Source: Chryseobacterium gleum
Lineage (GTDB): Bacteria; Bacteroidota; Bacteroidia; Flavobacteriales_D; Crocinitomicaceae
NCBI GenBank assembly: GCA_945888625.1
Contig: CAMDAH010000008.1
Span: 46,214 to 110,213, forward strand
DNA: 64,000 bases
Direction: 5' to 3'
Below are positions 55,538 through 63,901 of the stretch, piece by piece. Positions within the stretch are counted from its first letter, which is position 1; each line of letters starts with the position of its first letter. The notes beneath the pieces were generated by a model, which saw nothing but the letters and a program-made list of their open reading frames with translations, ran no database searches and was not told the origin of the DNA. Both the position numbers and the translations under genes were made by a program.

Positions 55538-57922
55538 ATGAGACTTATTTACATTCTTTTTTGTGTTTGTCTTTTTTCAACTAATTATTATACACAAATC
55601 CTAACTAGTGTTTCAGGAATTGTAACGGATGGAAAAAATAATGATGGTATTTATGGCGTAAAGGTTATAGCTAAAAATGGGGGGAGAGCGATTAGTGAAA
55701 TAAATGGAGACTTTAGCATTACAATTCAATCGTTACCAACAACGCTTTTTTTCTCTAAAGTTGGGTATCAAAACGATTCAATTACGATTACAACAAACGA
55801 CCCGCTTTCCATTAAATTGTTCTCATCTGTTCTTGAAATCGAAACAATCGTCGTTACCGCAGGCAGACGCGATCAAAAAATTGAAGATGTTACCATCTCA
55901 ATGGAAATTCTTAAACCAGAGTTAATCAACAATAAAGGATTCTCTAATTTAGAGCAAGCTGTTGACCAAAGTCCTGGAGTTTACGCCATGGATGGACAAG
56001 TAAGTATTCGAGGGGGAGGTGGTTATGCCTATGGGGCAGGAAGTCGCGTTATGCTCTTATGGAATGGCGTACCTATGCTTTCACCTGACATTGGCGATGT
56101 GAAATGGAATGCAATTCCAATGGAACAGAGCAGTCAAATAGAAATTATCAAAGGAGCCACATCCGTTCTTTACGGCAGCGGAGCATTAAACGGAATTATT
56201 GCATTGAACGAAAAGGAACCAAGTACCAAAGGTGATTTTAGAGCCAAAGTTCAATCGGGGATCTATGGTAACCCAAAAAGAGAATCCATACGTTGGTGGG
56301 ATAAAAATCCAACTTTCCATTTGGCAGACATCTACTTCGGTAAAACAGTAAATGATTTTGGCTATACCTTTGGCGTTAATGCCTATTTAGATTCCGGTTA
56401 CCGTCAGGGAGAAAGTGAAAAACGCATTCGCTTAAACGGATCGTTCTACTACAAACCGATTAAGAATACCAATTTAAAAACAGGAATTAGCTACAATTTG
56501 CAATACCAAGATATGGGTATGTTTATTTTATGGAAAAATGATTCCATGTGTTATCAAGCGCAAGACAATACTATTTCGCGTCAAAAGGCCATTCGAATAA
56601 ACATAGACCCTTACTTAAAATTTAAGGATAAGTTTGATAATAAACATCACCTCAAGACACGCTATTACCTAGTTACAACAGGAAATGAATCCGACTATGC
56701 CGATGCATCGTTTGCTCAAATGTTTTTTACTGATTATCAACTTCAACACAAGTTCAATGCTAGAAACAACCTAACTTTTGGTGCCACCGGAACACTTAAT
56801 AAAATTAAAAGTTGGGTTTTCGGAGGCCACCAAAGCAAAAATATAGCTGGCTATTTGCAATTCGAATCGAAACAAAAGAAATTGGATTTATCCGGTGGGC
56901 TAAGGTTAGAGTTTTGCCAATTAGATACCAATACATTTGATTCAAATTTTAGAATTAGTGACAAATTAACCCTGCCCGTTTACCCGATTATCAGGATGGG
57001 GGCACATTATGCATTGCAAAAAGCTACACACCTTAGAATTTCTGTCGGTCAAGGGGTGAGATTTCCGTCTGTTGCCGAACGTTTTGTTTCCACCTCAATA
57101 GGAGGTGTTGTGCTATTTAAAAATCCTAATCTAAGACCAGAAACCGGCTGGACTGCTGAAGTTGGCGCAAAACAAATTGTCAAAATAGGTGATAAATGGA
57201 AAGGTTTTTTAGATGTAGCTGGATTTTTAAATCAATACAGCAACATGACCGAGTTTACTTTCAACGCATACAACCCACTTACAGGTGACAAATTAACATT
57301 TTTGGGGGCTGGAGTGGCGACTCCCGAAGATTCTGCCGAATGGTATTCCCTCGTTGCTCAAGGGCTCACGATTAACAACGTACTTGGATTTAGATCAGAT
57401 AACGCAGAAAAAGCACGTATTACTGGTTTAGAACTATCCTTTAATAGCTCAGGAAAAATTAATGAAGTCGAATTGACAACACTTATTGGTTACACCTACA
57501 TGAACCCAGTTAGCTTAAATAAAGACACGAATTATAGAAAAACTTTTTCCGATACGTCTTCATCTATGTTAAAGTACCGCTTTAATCATCTCGCTAAAGT
57601 GGATGTACAGGTCACCTACAAAAGATTTAGTTTTGGGGTTTCTTCTCGTTACAACAGCCATATGAAGAATATAGATGCTATTTTTGAAGGAGCTATACCA
57701 ACTCCAAACGGACCACAAGAAATTCTTCCAGGTCTCCCAGGTTATCGACTTAGAAACAATAATGGCGCGCTAATTTTTGACACGCGTTTAAGTTACAACA
57801 TTAACGAAGCTGTAAAAATTAATTTAATAACCAATAACCTTTTCAACCAAGAATATGCTTCACGTCCGGGTGACATACAAGCACCTAGAAATTTTACCGT
57901 TCAAATGCAATTTGCACTTTAA
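55538..57922 (+). CDS. TonB-dependent receptor, first of a tandem pair
   Basis: Outer-membrane receptor of 794 residues. After the signal peptide (MRLIYILFCVCLFSTNYYTQ) comes a carboxypeptidase-regulatory-like domain (~25-100; SGIVTDGKNNDGIYGVKV). The plug domain (~105-230) has SMEILKPELINNKGFSNLEQ, DGQVSIRGGGGYAYGAGSR and GATSVLYGSGALNGIIA. A 22-strand barrel follows, ending with RPGDIQAPRNFTVQMQFAL. It imports a ligand with energy from TonB. No SusD partner is adjacent, so polysaccharide uptake is less likely than a metal chelate, cofactor or peptide. A clear paralogue follows 41 bp downstream. Confidence 0.93.
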   Translation: MRLIYILFCVCLFSTNYYTQILTSVSGIVTDGKNNDGIYGVKVIAKNGGRAISEINGDFSITIQSLPTTLFFSKVGYQNDSITITTNDPLSIKLFSSVLEIETIVVTAGRRDQKIEDVTISMEILKPELINNKGFSNLEQAVDQSPGVYAMDGQVSIRGGGGYAYGAGSRVMLLWNGVPMLSPDIGDVKWNAIPMEQSSQIEIIKGATSVLYGSGALNGIIALNEKEPSTKGDFRAKVQSGIYGNPKRESIRWWDKNPTFHLADIYFGKTVNDFGYTFGVNAYLDSGYRQGESEKRIRLNGSFYYKPIKNTNLKTGISYNLQYQDMGMFILWKNDSMCYQAQDNTISRQKAIRINIDPYLKFKDKFDNKHHLKTRYYLVTTGNESDYADASFAQMFFTDYQLQHKFNARNNLTFGATGTLNKIKSWVFGGHQSKNIAGYLQFESKQKKLDLSGGLRLEFCQLDTNTFDSNFRISDKLTLPVYPIIRMGAHYALQKATHLRISVGQGVRFPSVAERFVSTSIGGVVLFKNPNLRPETGWTAEVGAKQIVKIGDKWKGFLDVAGFLNQYSNMTEFTFNAYNPLTGDKLTFLGAGVATPEDSAEWYSLVAQGLTINNVLGFRSDNAEKARITGLELSFNSSGKINEVELTTLIGYTYMNPVSLNKDTNYRKTFSDTSSSMLKYRFNHLAKVDVQVTYKRFSFGVSSRYNSHMKNIDAIFEGAIPTPNGPQEILPGLPGYRLRNNNGALIFDTRLSYNINEAVKINLITNNLFNQEYASRPGDIQAPRNFTVQMQFAL

Positions 57923-57963
57923 CTCTTTTTTTTTGTTCTTTACAAATTATTTAAAAAATCAAT

Positions 57964-60354
57964 ATGAAGGTACTTTACTTAGCGCTGTTTCTTTTTTTTA
58001 TTTCGTTCACCTGCTTATCACAAATTTCCGGAGTCATTAGTGACTTTGAAGGTAAGACACCACTAGTTGGTGTGAAGGTTATAGCATCCTCGGGAGAACG
58101 AACTATCACCGATTATGATGGAAAATATATTTTGACAATTAATTCATTTCCAGTAACGATTGTATTCTCCATGTTACAGTATGCTAATGATACGCTACTT
58201 GTTAATAAAGCAGGCGATTATCCTATAGTGTTGAATGAGCTTGTTAAGGACTTTCAAACGATTATCGTTTCTGCTGGAAAAAGAAAACAAGCTGCTGAGG
58301 ACGTGCCTATTTCAATGGAAGTTATCAGGCCGCAACTTATTGATAATAAAGGGGTGGCAGACCTAGAACAAGCTGTAGACCAAACGCCGGGTGTATTTAC
58401 CATGGACGGACAAGTGAGTATTCGTGGCGGCTCAGGTTTTGCGTATGGAACCGGAAGTCGCGTGCTATTATTATGGAATGGAATGCCCTTGCTATCGGGT
58501 TACGCAGGAGATACACAGTGGAATGCAATACCTATGGAGCAAGCTTCTCAAATTGAAATAATGAAAGGCGCTGCATCCGTATTATACGGCAGTGGTGCAC
58601 TAAATGGGGTAATCGCTTTAACAGAAAAAGAGCCAACTTATAAACCGGAAACGAAAGTAAAAATTCAAGCCGGCATCTACGATAAACCAGCGCGCTCATC
58701 GCTAAAATGGTGGAATCGAAATCCAATGAATCAACAAGTAGAAGTTTACCACGGACAAATGCACAGAAAAATTGGCTACACCATTTCAACAACCCTGTTC
58801 AACAACGATGGCTATAGAGAAGGCGAGTCCGAGTTAAGAGGTAGGGTAAGTGGATCTCTTTATTTTAAATCACAAAAGTTTAACCGACTAAAAACGGGCA
58901 TCGGATACAACTACCAAGCTCAAAAGGCAGGAAACTTTCTCATTTGGGAAAGTGCCGATTTAGGTTACACACCAAGTGGTGGAGCAGATACGAGCAATGC
59001 TGCTTCCTCTCTCACCTATAATTTTGGACAACGCTTATTTTTAGACCCCTATATAAAGTTTACCGATAAACACAACAATAAGCATAGCCTAAAAACCAGA
59101 ATGTATTTTGCGGAGAATGTTAATTTAAATAACTTATCCCAAAGTAATGGGGCTATCATTTATTTTTCAGAATATCAATTCCAAAAACAGTACAGCAACG
59201 ATTTCACAATAACATCGGGTATTTCGAATATTTATAATGTGGTAAAATCTAATTTATTTGGTGATCACACTTCTAATAATATCGCTGCTTATGCACAATT
59301 TGAAAAGAAAATTGGTGAGCTCGATATCACAGCAGGCGTGCGTGCAGAATATTTTCAAATGGATGGGAAACGAGGGGATACCGATTTTTATTTCGGAAAC
59401 GACACAAATAAATTAAAGAAATTACCTGTTTACCCTATTTTTAGAACAGGCTTACACTATCAAGTCGCAAAATATACGCACTTACGAGCTTCATTTGGTC
59501 AGGGGATTCGTTATCCAGCGGTAGCGGAGCGATTTACGCAAACTTCTGTTGGGGCATTAAATGTGTTTCCAAACCCGACACTTAGACCAGAAATTGGCTG
59601 GTCGGCAGAAATTGGAATCAAACAAGGCGTGAAAATTGGCGAATGGAAAGGGATGCTAGATGTAGCTGCTTTTGTAAATCAATATAGTAATATGATGGAG
59701 TTTTCATTTATTTACTTTAATCCAATCTCACAGATGCCGTTAAACCCAATAAATCCATCTCCCGAAGACATTCAGTTTCTAACAAATGGCCAATATAATG
59801 TGGCAGACTGGGTTGGATTTCAAGCACAAAATGCCGAAAAAGCGCGCATAACAGGTATCGATATTTCGTTCAACTCCACCGGAAAATTGGGTGAGGTGGA
59901 ACTAATTTCTCTAATTGGTTATACCTACATGAATCCAATTTCATTAAATAATGATCCGTTGTATGTAGCGAATTTTTCAGACCCTACCTCTAAACTTTTA
60001 AAGTACCGATTCAATCACTTAGCGAAAGCAGATGTAGAGGCTAACTACAAAAAATTTAGTGCAGGATTTTCTTGTCGTTATTCTAGTTTTATGAAAAATA
60101 TTGATAGGACTTTTGAGGACGATTTAGATCCATCGCTTACATCGTCAGTATATATATTGCCGGGTTTAACTGCCTACCGACAAAAATACAACAAAGGGAA
60201 TTTAGTATTTGATTTGCGATTTGGCTATAAAATCAATGATTCGTATCGATTAGGTTTAATTGCCAACAATATCCTTAATGCGGAATACTCGACTCGTCCG
60301 GGGGACATACAACCTCCGAGAAATTTCATGGTGCAAATCCAAATGAAATTCTAA
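57964..60354 (+). CDS. TonB-dependent receptor, second of a tandem pair
   Basis: Outer-membrane receptor of 796 residues, paralogous to the preceding gene along its whole length. Shared stretches include DGQVSIRGG, ASVLYGSGALNGVIALTEKEP, FGQGIRYPAVAERF, NQYSNMMEFSF and the end RPGDIQPPRNFMVQIQMKF. The signal peptide is MKVLYLALFLFFISFTCLSQ, and the carboxypeptidase-regulatory-like domain is at ~22-95. Plug loops are similar, but extracellular regions (about residues 320-400 and 570-640) differ more, which suggests a related but different ligand. Its stop overlaps the kdsB start (TAATG). Confidence 0.93.
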   Translation: MKVLYLALFLFFISFTCLSQISGVISDFEGKTPLVGVKVIASSGERTITDYDGKYILTINSFPVTIVFSMLQYANDTLLVNKAGDYPIVLNELVKDFQTIIVSAGKRKQAAEDVPISMEVIRPQLIDNKGVADLEQAVDQTPGVFTMDGQVSIRGGSGFAYGTGSRVLLLWNGMPLLSGYAGDTQWNAIPMEQASQIEIMKGAASVLYGSGALNGVIALTEKEPTYKPETKVKIQAGIYDKPARSSLKWWNRNPMNQQVEVYHGQMHRKIGYTISTTLFNNDGYREGESELRGRVSGSLYFKSQKFNRLKTGIGYNYQAQKAGNFLIWESADLGYTPSGGADTSNAASSLTYNFGQRLFLDPYIKFTDKHNNKHSLKTRMYFAENVNLNNLSQSNGAIIYFSEYQFQKQYSNDFTITSGISNIYNVVKSNLFGDHTSNNIAAYAQFEKKIGELDITAGVRAEYFQMDGKRGDTDFYFGNDTNKLKKLPVYPIFRTGLHYQVAKYTHLRASFGQGIRYPAVAERFTQTSVGALNVFPNPTLRPEIGWSAEIGIKQGVKIGEWKGMLDVAAFVNQYSNMMEFSFIYFNPISQMPLNPINPSPEDIQFLTNGQYNVADWVGFQAQNAEKARITGIDISFNSTGKLGEVELISLIGYTYMNPISLNNDPLYVANFSDPTSKLLKYRFNHLAKADVEANYKKFSAGFSCRYSSFMKNIDRTFEDDLDPSLTSSVYILPGLTAYRQKYNKGNLVFDLRFGYKINDSYRLGLIANNILNAEYSTRPGDIQPPRNFMVQIQMKF

Positions 60355-61076
60355 TGAAAGTTCTTGGCATTATCCCAGCACGCTATAATTCTTCACGGTT
60401 CCCAGGAAAACCTTTAATTGACCTAAAGGGAAAAACCATGATTCAGCGCGTTTACGAAGGGGCTGCTAAATCTTCAATGATTGACCTGCTCCTAGTAGCA
60501 ACGGATGACAAACGTATCGCAGATGAAGTTTTGCGTTTTGGAGGTAATGTCGAAATGACAAGTAACTACCATTTATCAGGAACAGCAAGATGTGAGGAAG
60601 TTGCGACAAGGCACCCCAACTTTGATGTTATTATAAATATTCAAGGAGATGAGCCACTGGTTGATTGCCGCCAATTGGAGTTGTTAATTCAATCGTTTGA
60701 AGATGAATCTATAAAAATAACAACCCTTGCCACACCAAAAATAAGCCTTGAAGATCTCAATAACCCCAATCGGATTAAAGTGGTCGTTAAGGGCAACGAT
60801 ACGGCATTATACTTTAGCAGAAGCCCAATTCCAAATTGGAATAGTTTACATGGAAATAACTTTATCTATCTCAAACATATTGGGCTATATGGTTTTAGAT
60901 CACAGACGCTTCATGAACTGATAAACTTGCCTGAAACAGCGCTCGAAAAGGCAGAATCACTCGAACAATTACGCTGGCTTTTTTATGATTATCCCATTTC
61001 CATTATTAAAACTGATATTGAAACACCAAATATTGACACGCCAGAAGATATTGAACTCGTGATTAGTTATTTATAA
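60354..61076 (+). CDS. kdsB: 3-deoxy-manno-octulosonate cytidylyltransferase
   Basis: Cytoplasmic enzyme of 240 residues that activates Kdo as CMP-Kdo for lipopolysaccharide inner core. It starts with LGIIPARYNSSRFPGKPL (nucleotide loop). INIQGDEPLVD holds a metal-binding Asp (Asp99), and YLKHIGLYGFR and ETALEKAESLEQLRWL are further family marks. The usual SGTDR/SGTER motif reads SGTAR here, so an acidic residue is replaced by Ala78. It overlaps the end of the TonB receptor gene by one base, so it is expressed with the receptors. Confidence 0.94.
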   Translation: MKVLGIIPARYNSSRFPGKPLIDLKGKTMIQRVYEGAAKSSMIDLLLVATDDKRIADEVLRFGGNVEMTSNYHLSGTARCEEVATRHPNFDVIINIQGDEPLVDCRQLELLIQSFEDESIKITTLATPKISLEDLNNPNRIKVVVKGNDTALYFSRSPIPNWNSLHGNNFIYLKHIGLYGFRSQTLHELINLPETALEKAESLEQLRWLFYDYPISIIKTDIETPNIDTPEDIELVISYL

Positions 61077-61114
61077 CTCTTTATAATCTTAAAAAAATTT
61101 ACGACCTTTGAATT

Positions 61115-62164
61115 ATGAAGAGTTTTGATGAAATTTTGGCGCAACTGATTATTAATTATGATTGTGTCATAATTCCTAATTTTGGTGGTTTTGTTACCAA
61201 AGCTTCGCCTTCTAAAATTGATTACGAAAAGGGGATTATGACTCCCCCCTCCAAACAAGTACTGTTTAATGTTCAATTGTTAAATAACGATGGTTTACTC
61301 AATACTGAAATTTCCACTGTTAATTCAATTTCATTTGCGGAGGCAAAGAAACAAATTGAATGCAAAGTAGCTGAATATCATTCCATACTTAAAGACGGAA
61401 AAAAAATTAGTATTCAAAAGATAGGAACATTTCAAAGAAACCAAGAAGGAATAATTGTATTTGAACAAGATCGGTTTTTTAATTTTTTAATCGCTTCCTA
61501 CGGACTAAATAATGTCCAGTTCATCCCAGTAGAACCCGTTTCTAAGCCACACAAAATTATTTCAGAAAAAAGAAATACTTGGAAATATGCAGCGGCTGCT
61601 TGCCTTCTTCCAATTGCTTTTTATTCTTTTTGGATTCCACTTAAAACGAATGTGCTATCATCGGAAATGATTTCAATTAATGATTTAAATCCATTTCACA
61701 AAAAAAGCAAAACATACTACAACAAAAAAGAATTAGGATTAAAAAACAGCTCCCAAGAATCAGGTTACTTAACTTTTGATGAGCAATTTAGTAAGGCAGA
61801 CCACACAACCGAATATTGGCTCTATCAATTCGATAAGGAAAATACATTTGCGGTTGCAAACGAAAAAGCTGTCGTAATTAATGAAAACGAATTGCCCCAA
61901 ACTGAACAAAAAGCGCTTGTTCAAACTTACGAGGTAAGTGTGGTAAATCCTTCTCCCTTTAATTGTATAGCAGGTTGTTTTTCGAACAAAAAAAATGCTG
62001 TTCGATTAGTTAATAAGTTAAAATCAAAAGGGTACAATGCCACTTTATTGACAGGTGGTGAATTGTATAGAGTTTCTATCGGCGGTGGTTTTTCTGAAGA
62101 GAGCATAATTGCACTTAAATCAAAAGCTAATCATGATGGATTGGGGGTATGGATTTTACACTAA
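61115..62164 (+). CDS. HU-domain (CCDC81-like) membrane protein with C-terminal SPOR domain
   Basis: Protein of 349 residues. Residues 1-135 resemble the two prokaryotic CCDC81-like HU domains of Bacteroidota: DEILAQLIINYDCVIIPNFGGF and then DGKKISIQKIGTFQRNQEG. A membrane helix follows at ~158-176 (YAAAACLLPIAFYSFWI). The periplasmic C-terminus (~273-349; NCIAGCFSNKKNAVRLVNKL, GGELYRVSIGGGF) is a SPOR peptidoglycan-binding domain. The protein could thus connect the nucleoid side with septal peptidoglycan. A near-match -7 box, GACCTTTG, ends four bases before the ATG. Its stop overlaps the peptidase start. Confidence 0.85.
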   Translation: MKSFDEILAQLIINYDCVIIPNFGGFVTKASPSKIDYEKGIMTPPSKQVLFNVQLLNNDGLLNTEISTVNSISFAEAKKQIECKVAEYHSILKDGKKISIQKIGTFQRNQEGIIVFEQDRFFNFLIASYGLNNVQFIPVEPVSKPHKIISEKRNTWKYAAAACLLPIAFYSFWIPLKTNVLSSEMISINDLNPFHKKSKTYYNKKELGLKNSSQESGYLTFDEQFSKADHTTEYWLYQFDKENTFAVANEKAVVINENELPQTEQKALVQTYEVSVVNPSPFNCIAGCFSNKKNAVRLVNKLKSKGYNATLLTGGELYRVSIGGGFSEESIIALKSKANHDGLGVWILH

Positions 62165-63369
62165 TGTACAGCATGAATTATTTATTTTTCTCGATTTTCC
62201 TGGTACTTAGTTTAGTGTCTTTTGGACAAAATAGTACCAATGTTGAAGGTAGCGATTACAACTTCTCCAAAATCATTCATCTAGATGCCTCGCCTGTCCA
62301 AAGTCAAGGAAAAACTAGTACCTGCTGGAGCTTCTCAGCGCTTTCTTTTTTTGAGTCAGAATTGATTCGCAAAGGAAACAAAACACTAGATTTATTATCT
62401 GAAATGTATGTGGTACGAAAATCCTATGAAAACAAAGCCGATAAATTCATCCGTATGGATGGTAAAATAAACTTTGCCGAAGGCGGTGCTTTTCACGATA
62501 TTCCATGGGTAATAAAGAATTACGGCATTGTTCCATTTGATGTGTATACTGGTTTAATTAATTCAGAGGTCTATGATCATGCAGAATTCTTCGAGGTATT
62601 GAATGGAGCGGTGCAAGGTCTATTAAAATTTGGAACTTCTTCAAGTAATGGAATTAGTTCAAATTGGAAACCTGCCATTTCAGGAATCTTAGATGCTTAT
62701 TTAGGTGAAGACATCAAAGAGTTTGATTTCAAAGGAAAAAAATATACCCCACAATCCTATGCACAATCGATCGGATTAAACATGGATGACTATGTTTCAT
62801 TGACTTCGTTTACGAATCATTCGCTTTATTCAAAATGTCAATTAGCCATTCCTGACAACTATAATTGGGGAGATTCATATAATGTAGCATTAAATGACCT
62901 AATGTCAAGCGTAGAAAATGCGTTATCGAATGGCTTTACGGTTGCTTGGGGTGCAGATGTTTCTGAAAAAGGATTTAGTTTTAAAAATGGAATTGCTATA
63001 GTTCCAGAAGATGTTAGTACCATTCAAGTTGCAGTAAAGGACAATAAAAATTATTCAGATGCAGGAGCTGATAAATCTTCTAATGCTTTTTTATCTCCGG
63101 TTAAAGAAGTAGCTGTAAGCGCAGAACTTCGTCAAAAAGGGTATGATAATAAAACAACCACTGATGATCATGGAATGCACATTGTTGGATTATATAAAGA
63201 TCAAAATGGAACTAACTATTTATTGGTTAAGAATTCTTGGGGCACAAGTAATTATCCTAAAGGATATTTGTATGTATCGGAACAATATTTTAGATTGAAA
63301 ACTATCAATATTTATTTACATAAAGATGGGATTACAACAGATTTAAAAAAGAAAATTAACTTGAAATAG
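62164..63369 (+). CDS. Exported C1-family cysteine peptidase (aminopeptidase C/bleomycin hydrolase-like)
   Basis: Protein of 401 residues. The ATG at 62164 overlaps the previous stop (TAATG) and gives the signal peptide MYSMNYLFFSIFLVLSLVSF; an ATG at 62149 is less likely. Papain-fold residues: Gln48 and Cys54 in SQGKTSTCWSF, His339 in DDHGMHIVGLY and Asn357 in LLVKNSWGTS. The C1B order and LSEMYVVRKSY stretch suit the aminopeptidase C group, here periplasmic rather than cytosolic. Peptide substrate is unknown. No terminator is evident between its stop and the array at 63484. Confidence 0.88.
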   Translation: MYSMNYLFFSIFLVLSLVSFGQNSTNVEGSDYNFSKIIHLDASPVQSQGKTSTCWSFSALSFFESELIRKGNKTLDLLSEMYVVRKSYENKADKFIRMDGKINFAEGGAFHDIPWVIKNYGIVPFDVYTGLINSEVYDHAEFFEVLNGAVQGLLKFGTSSSNGISSNWKPAISGILDAYLGEDIKEFDFKGKKYTPQSYAQSIGLNMDDYVSLTSFTNHSLYSKCQLAIPDNYNWGDSYNVALNDLMSSVENALSNGFTVAWGADVSEKGFSFKNGIAIVPEDVSTIQVAVKDNKNYSDAGADKSSNAFLSPVKEVAVSAELRQKGYDNKTTTDDHGMHIVGLYKDQNGTNYLLVKNSWGTSNYPKGYLYVSEQYFRLKTINIYLHKDGITTDLKKKINLK

Positions 63370-63483
63370 TTCTTTTGAAACTTCTAATTCAGTAATATTA
63401 ATTTTGGAACAAGCAACTACTCAGAAGTAATTCAATTCGAGTAATAAACTGGTAAGAACTACTAATTCACCTCACTTTTTATA
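63370..63483. other. AT-rich spacer with no recognisable feature
   Basis: Between the peptidase stop and the 5S-derived array I see no open frame, promoter or hairpin I can defend. It is the only spacer beside the array that looks like plain intergenic sequence. Confidence 0.6.
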
Positions 63484-63535
63484 AAAAAAGCCCCTTCATT
63501 ACTAGCAGCCGCTCTTTAAAATCGGCATCGACTTA

Positions 63536-63586
63536 TACTGACGCTTCGGTCAGTATCATGACATTAGCTTTTGCTAATCGTCATGA
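63536..63586. repeat. 51-bp double-hairpin insertion within array unit 1
   Basis: Absent from units 2 and 3. It splits actta from ctctccc. Hairpin 1 pairs ATACTGAC (63535-63542) with GTCAGTAT (63549-63556) around a 6-base loop. Hairpin 2 (63557-63585) pairs CATGAC and ATTAGC with GCTAAT and GTCATG around TTTT, with one bulged C. It looks like a small palindromic intergenic element that inserted after the units multiplied, but no target duplication is obvious. Confidence 0.75.
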
Positions 63587-63594
63587 CTCTCCCA

Positions 63595-63608
63595 TCCGCC
63601 GCGGCGGA
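63595..63608. repeat. 14-bp perfect palindrome TCCGCCGCGGCGGA (unit 1)
   Basis: Perfect GC palindrome in unit 1; the same 14 bases recur at 63702-63715 in unit 2. In the 5S gene this position is occupied by the CCCTcaaaAGGG helix. The high GC is unlike the surrounding AT-rich DNA. Confidence 0.9.
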
Positions 63609-63701
63609 CAGTACTGCCCTTTTTAGGGAATTACATTAAACAAAAAAGCCCCTTCATTACTAGCAGCCGCTCTTTAAAATCGGCATCGACTTACTCTCCC
63701 A

Positions 63702-63715
63702 TCCGCCGCGGCGGA
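63702..63715. repeat. 14-bp perfect palindrome TCCGCCGCGGCGGA (unit 2)
   Basis: Second identical copy of the GC palindrome, at the corresponding place of unit 2. Confidence 0.9.
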
Positions 63716-63808
63716 CAGTACTGCCCTTTTTAGGGAATTACATTAAACAAAAAAGCCCCTTCATTACTAGCAGCCGCTCTTTAAAATCGGCATCGACTTA
63801 CTCTCCCA

Positions 63809-63832
63809 TCCGCCGCGGACCGCGGCGGCGGA
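63809..63832. repeat. Expanded palindrome in unit 3
   Basis: Unit 3 has 24 bases at this site instead of 14. CCGCCGCGG and CCGCGGCGG pair around a central A, with CGGA following. It looks like a 10-base growth of the palindrome, probably by slippage. Confidence 0.85.
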
Positions 63833-63865
63833 CAGTACTGCCCTTTTTAGGGAATTACATTAAAC

Positions 63866-63894
63866 AAAAAAGCCCCTTCATTACTGAAGAGGCT
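63866..63894 (-). terminator. Rho-independent terminator of the 5S rRNA gene
   Basis: On the minus strand AGCCTCTTCA, loop GTAA, TGAAGGGGCT and then TTTTTT: a ten-pair stem with one T-G pair and a T-run. It lies just beyond the 5S 3' end, so it ends the rRNA operon whose other genes lie beyond base 64000. Confidence 0.9.
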
Positions 63895-63901
63895 CTTTAA
63901 A

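Larger units (their letters stand above)
63484..63865 (-). repeat. Array of three tandem degenerate 5S rRNA 3'-end units
   Basis: Three tandem units start at 63484, 63642 and 63749; basic length is 107 bp. Unit 1 is 158 bp (51-bp insertion) and unit 3 is 117 bp (10-bp palindrome expansion); otherwise they appear identical by eye. Read on the minus strand, each carries TGGGAGAGTAAGTCGATGCC plus GATTTTAAAGAG, exactly as in the 5S gene at 63902, then a poly-T end. The 5' two-thirds of 5S is missing. Each also has TCCGCCGCGGCGGA or a variant, and an inverted piece of 5S. Spacer tails such as ATTACATTAAAC are shared. Confidence 0.93.

Noticed and set aside
63484..63865. Possible CRISPR array
   Set aside because: Units are over 100 bases long, contain 5S sequence, and there are no unique spacers or cas genes.
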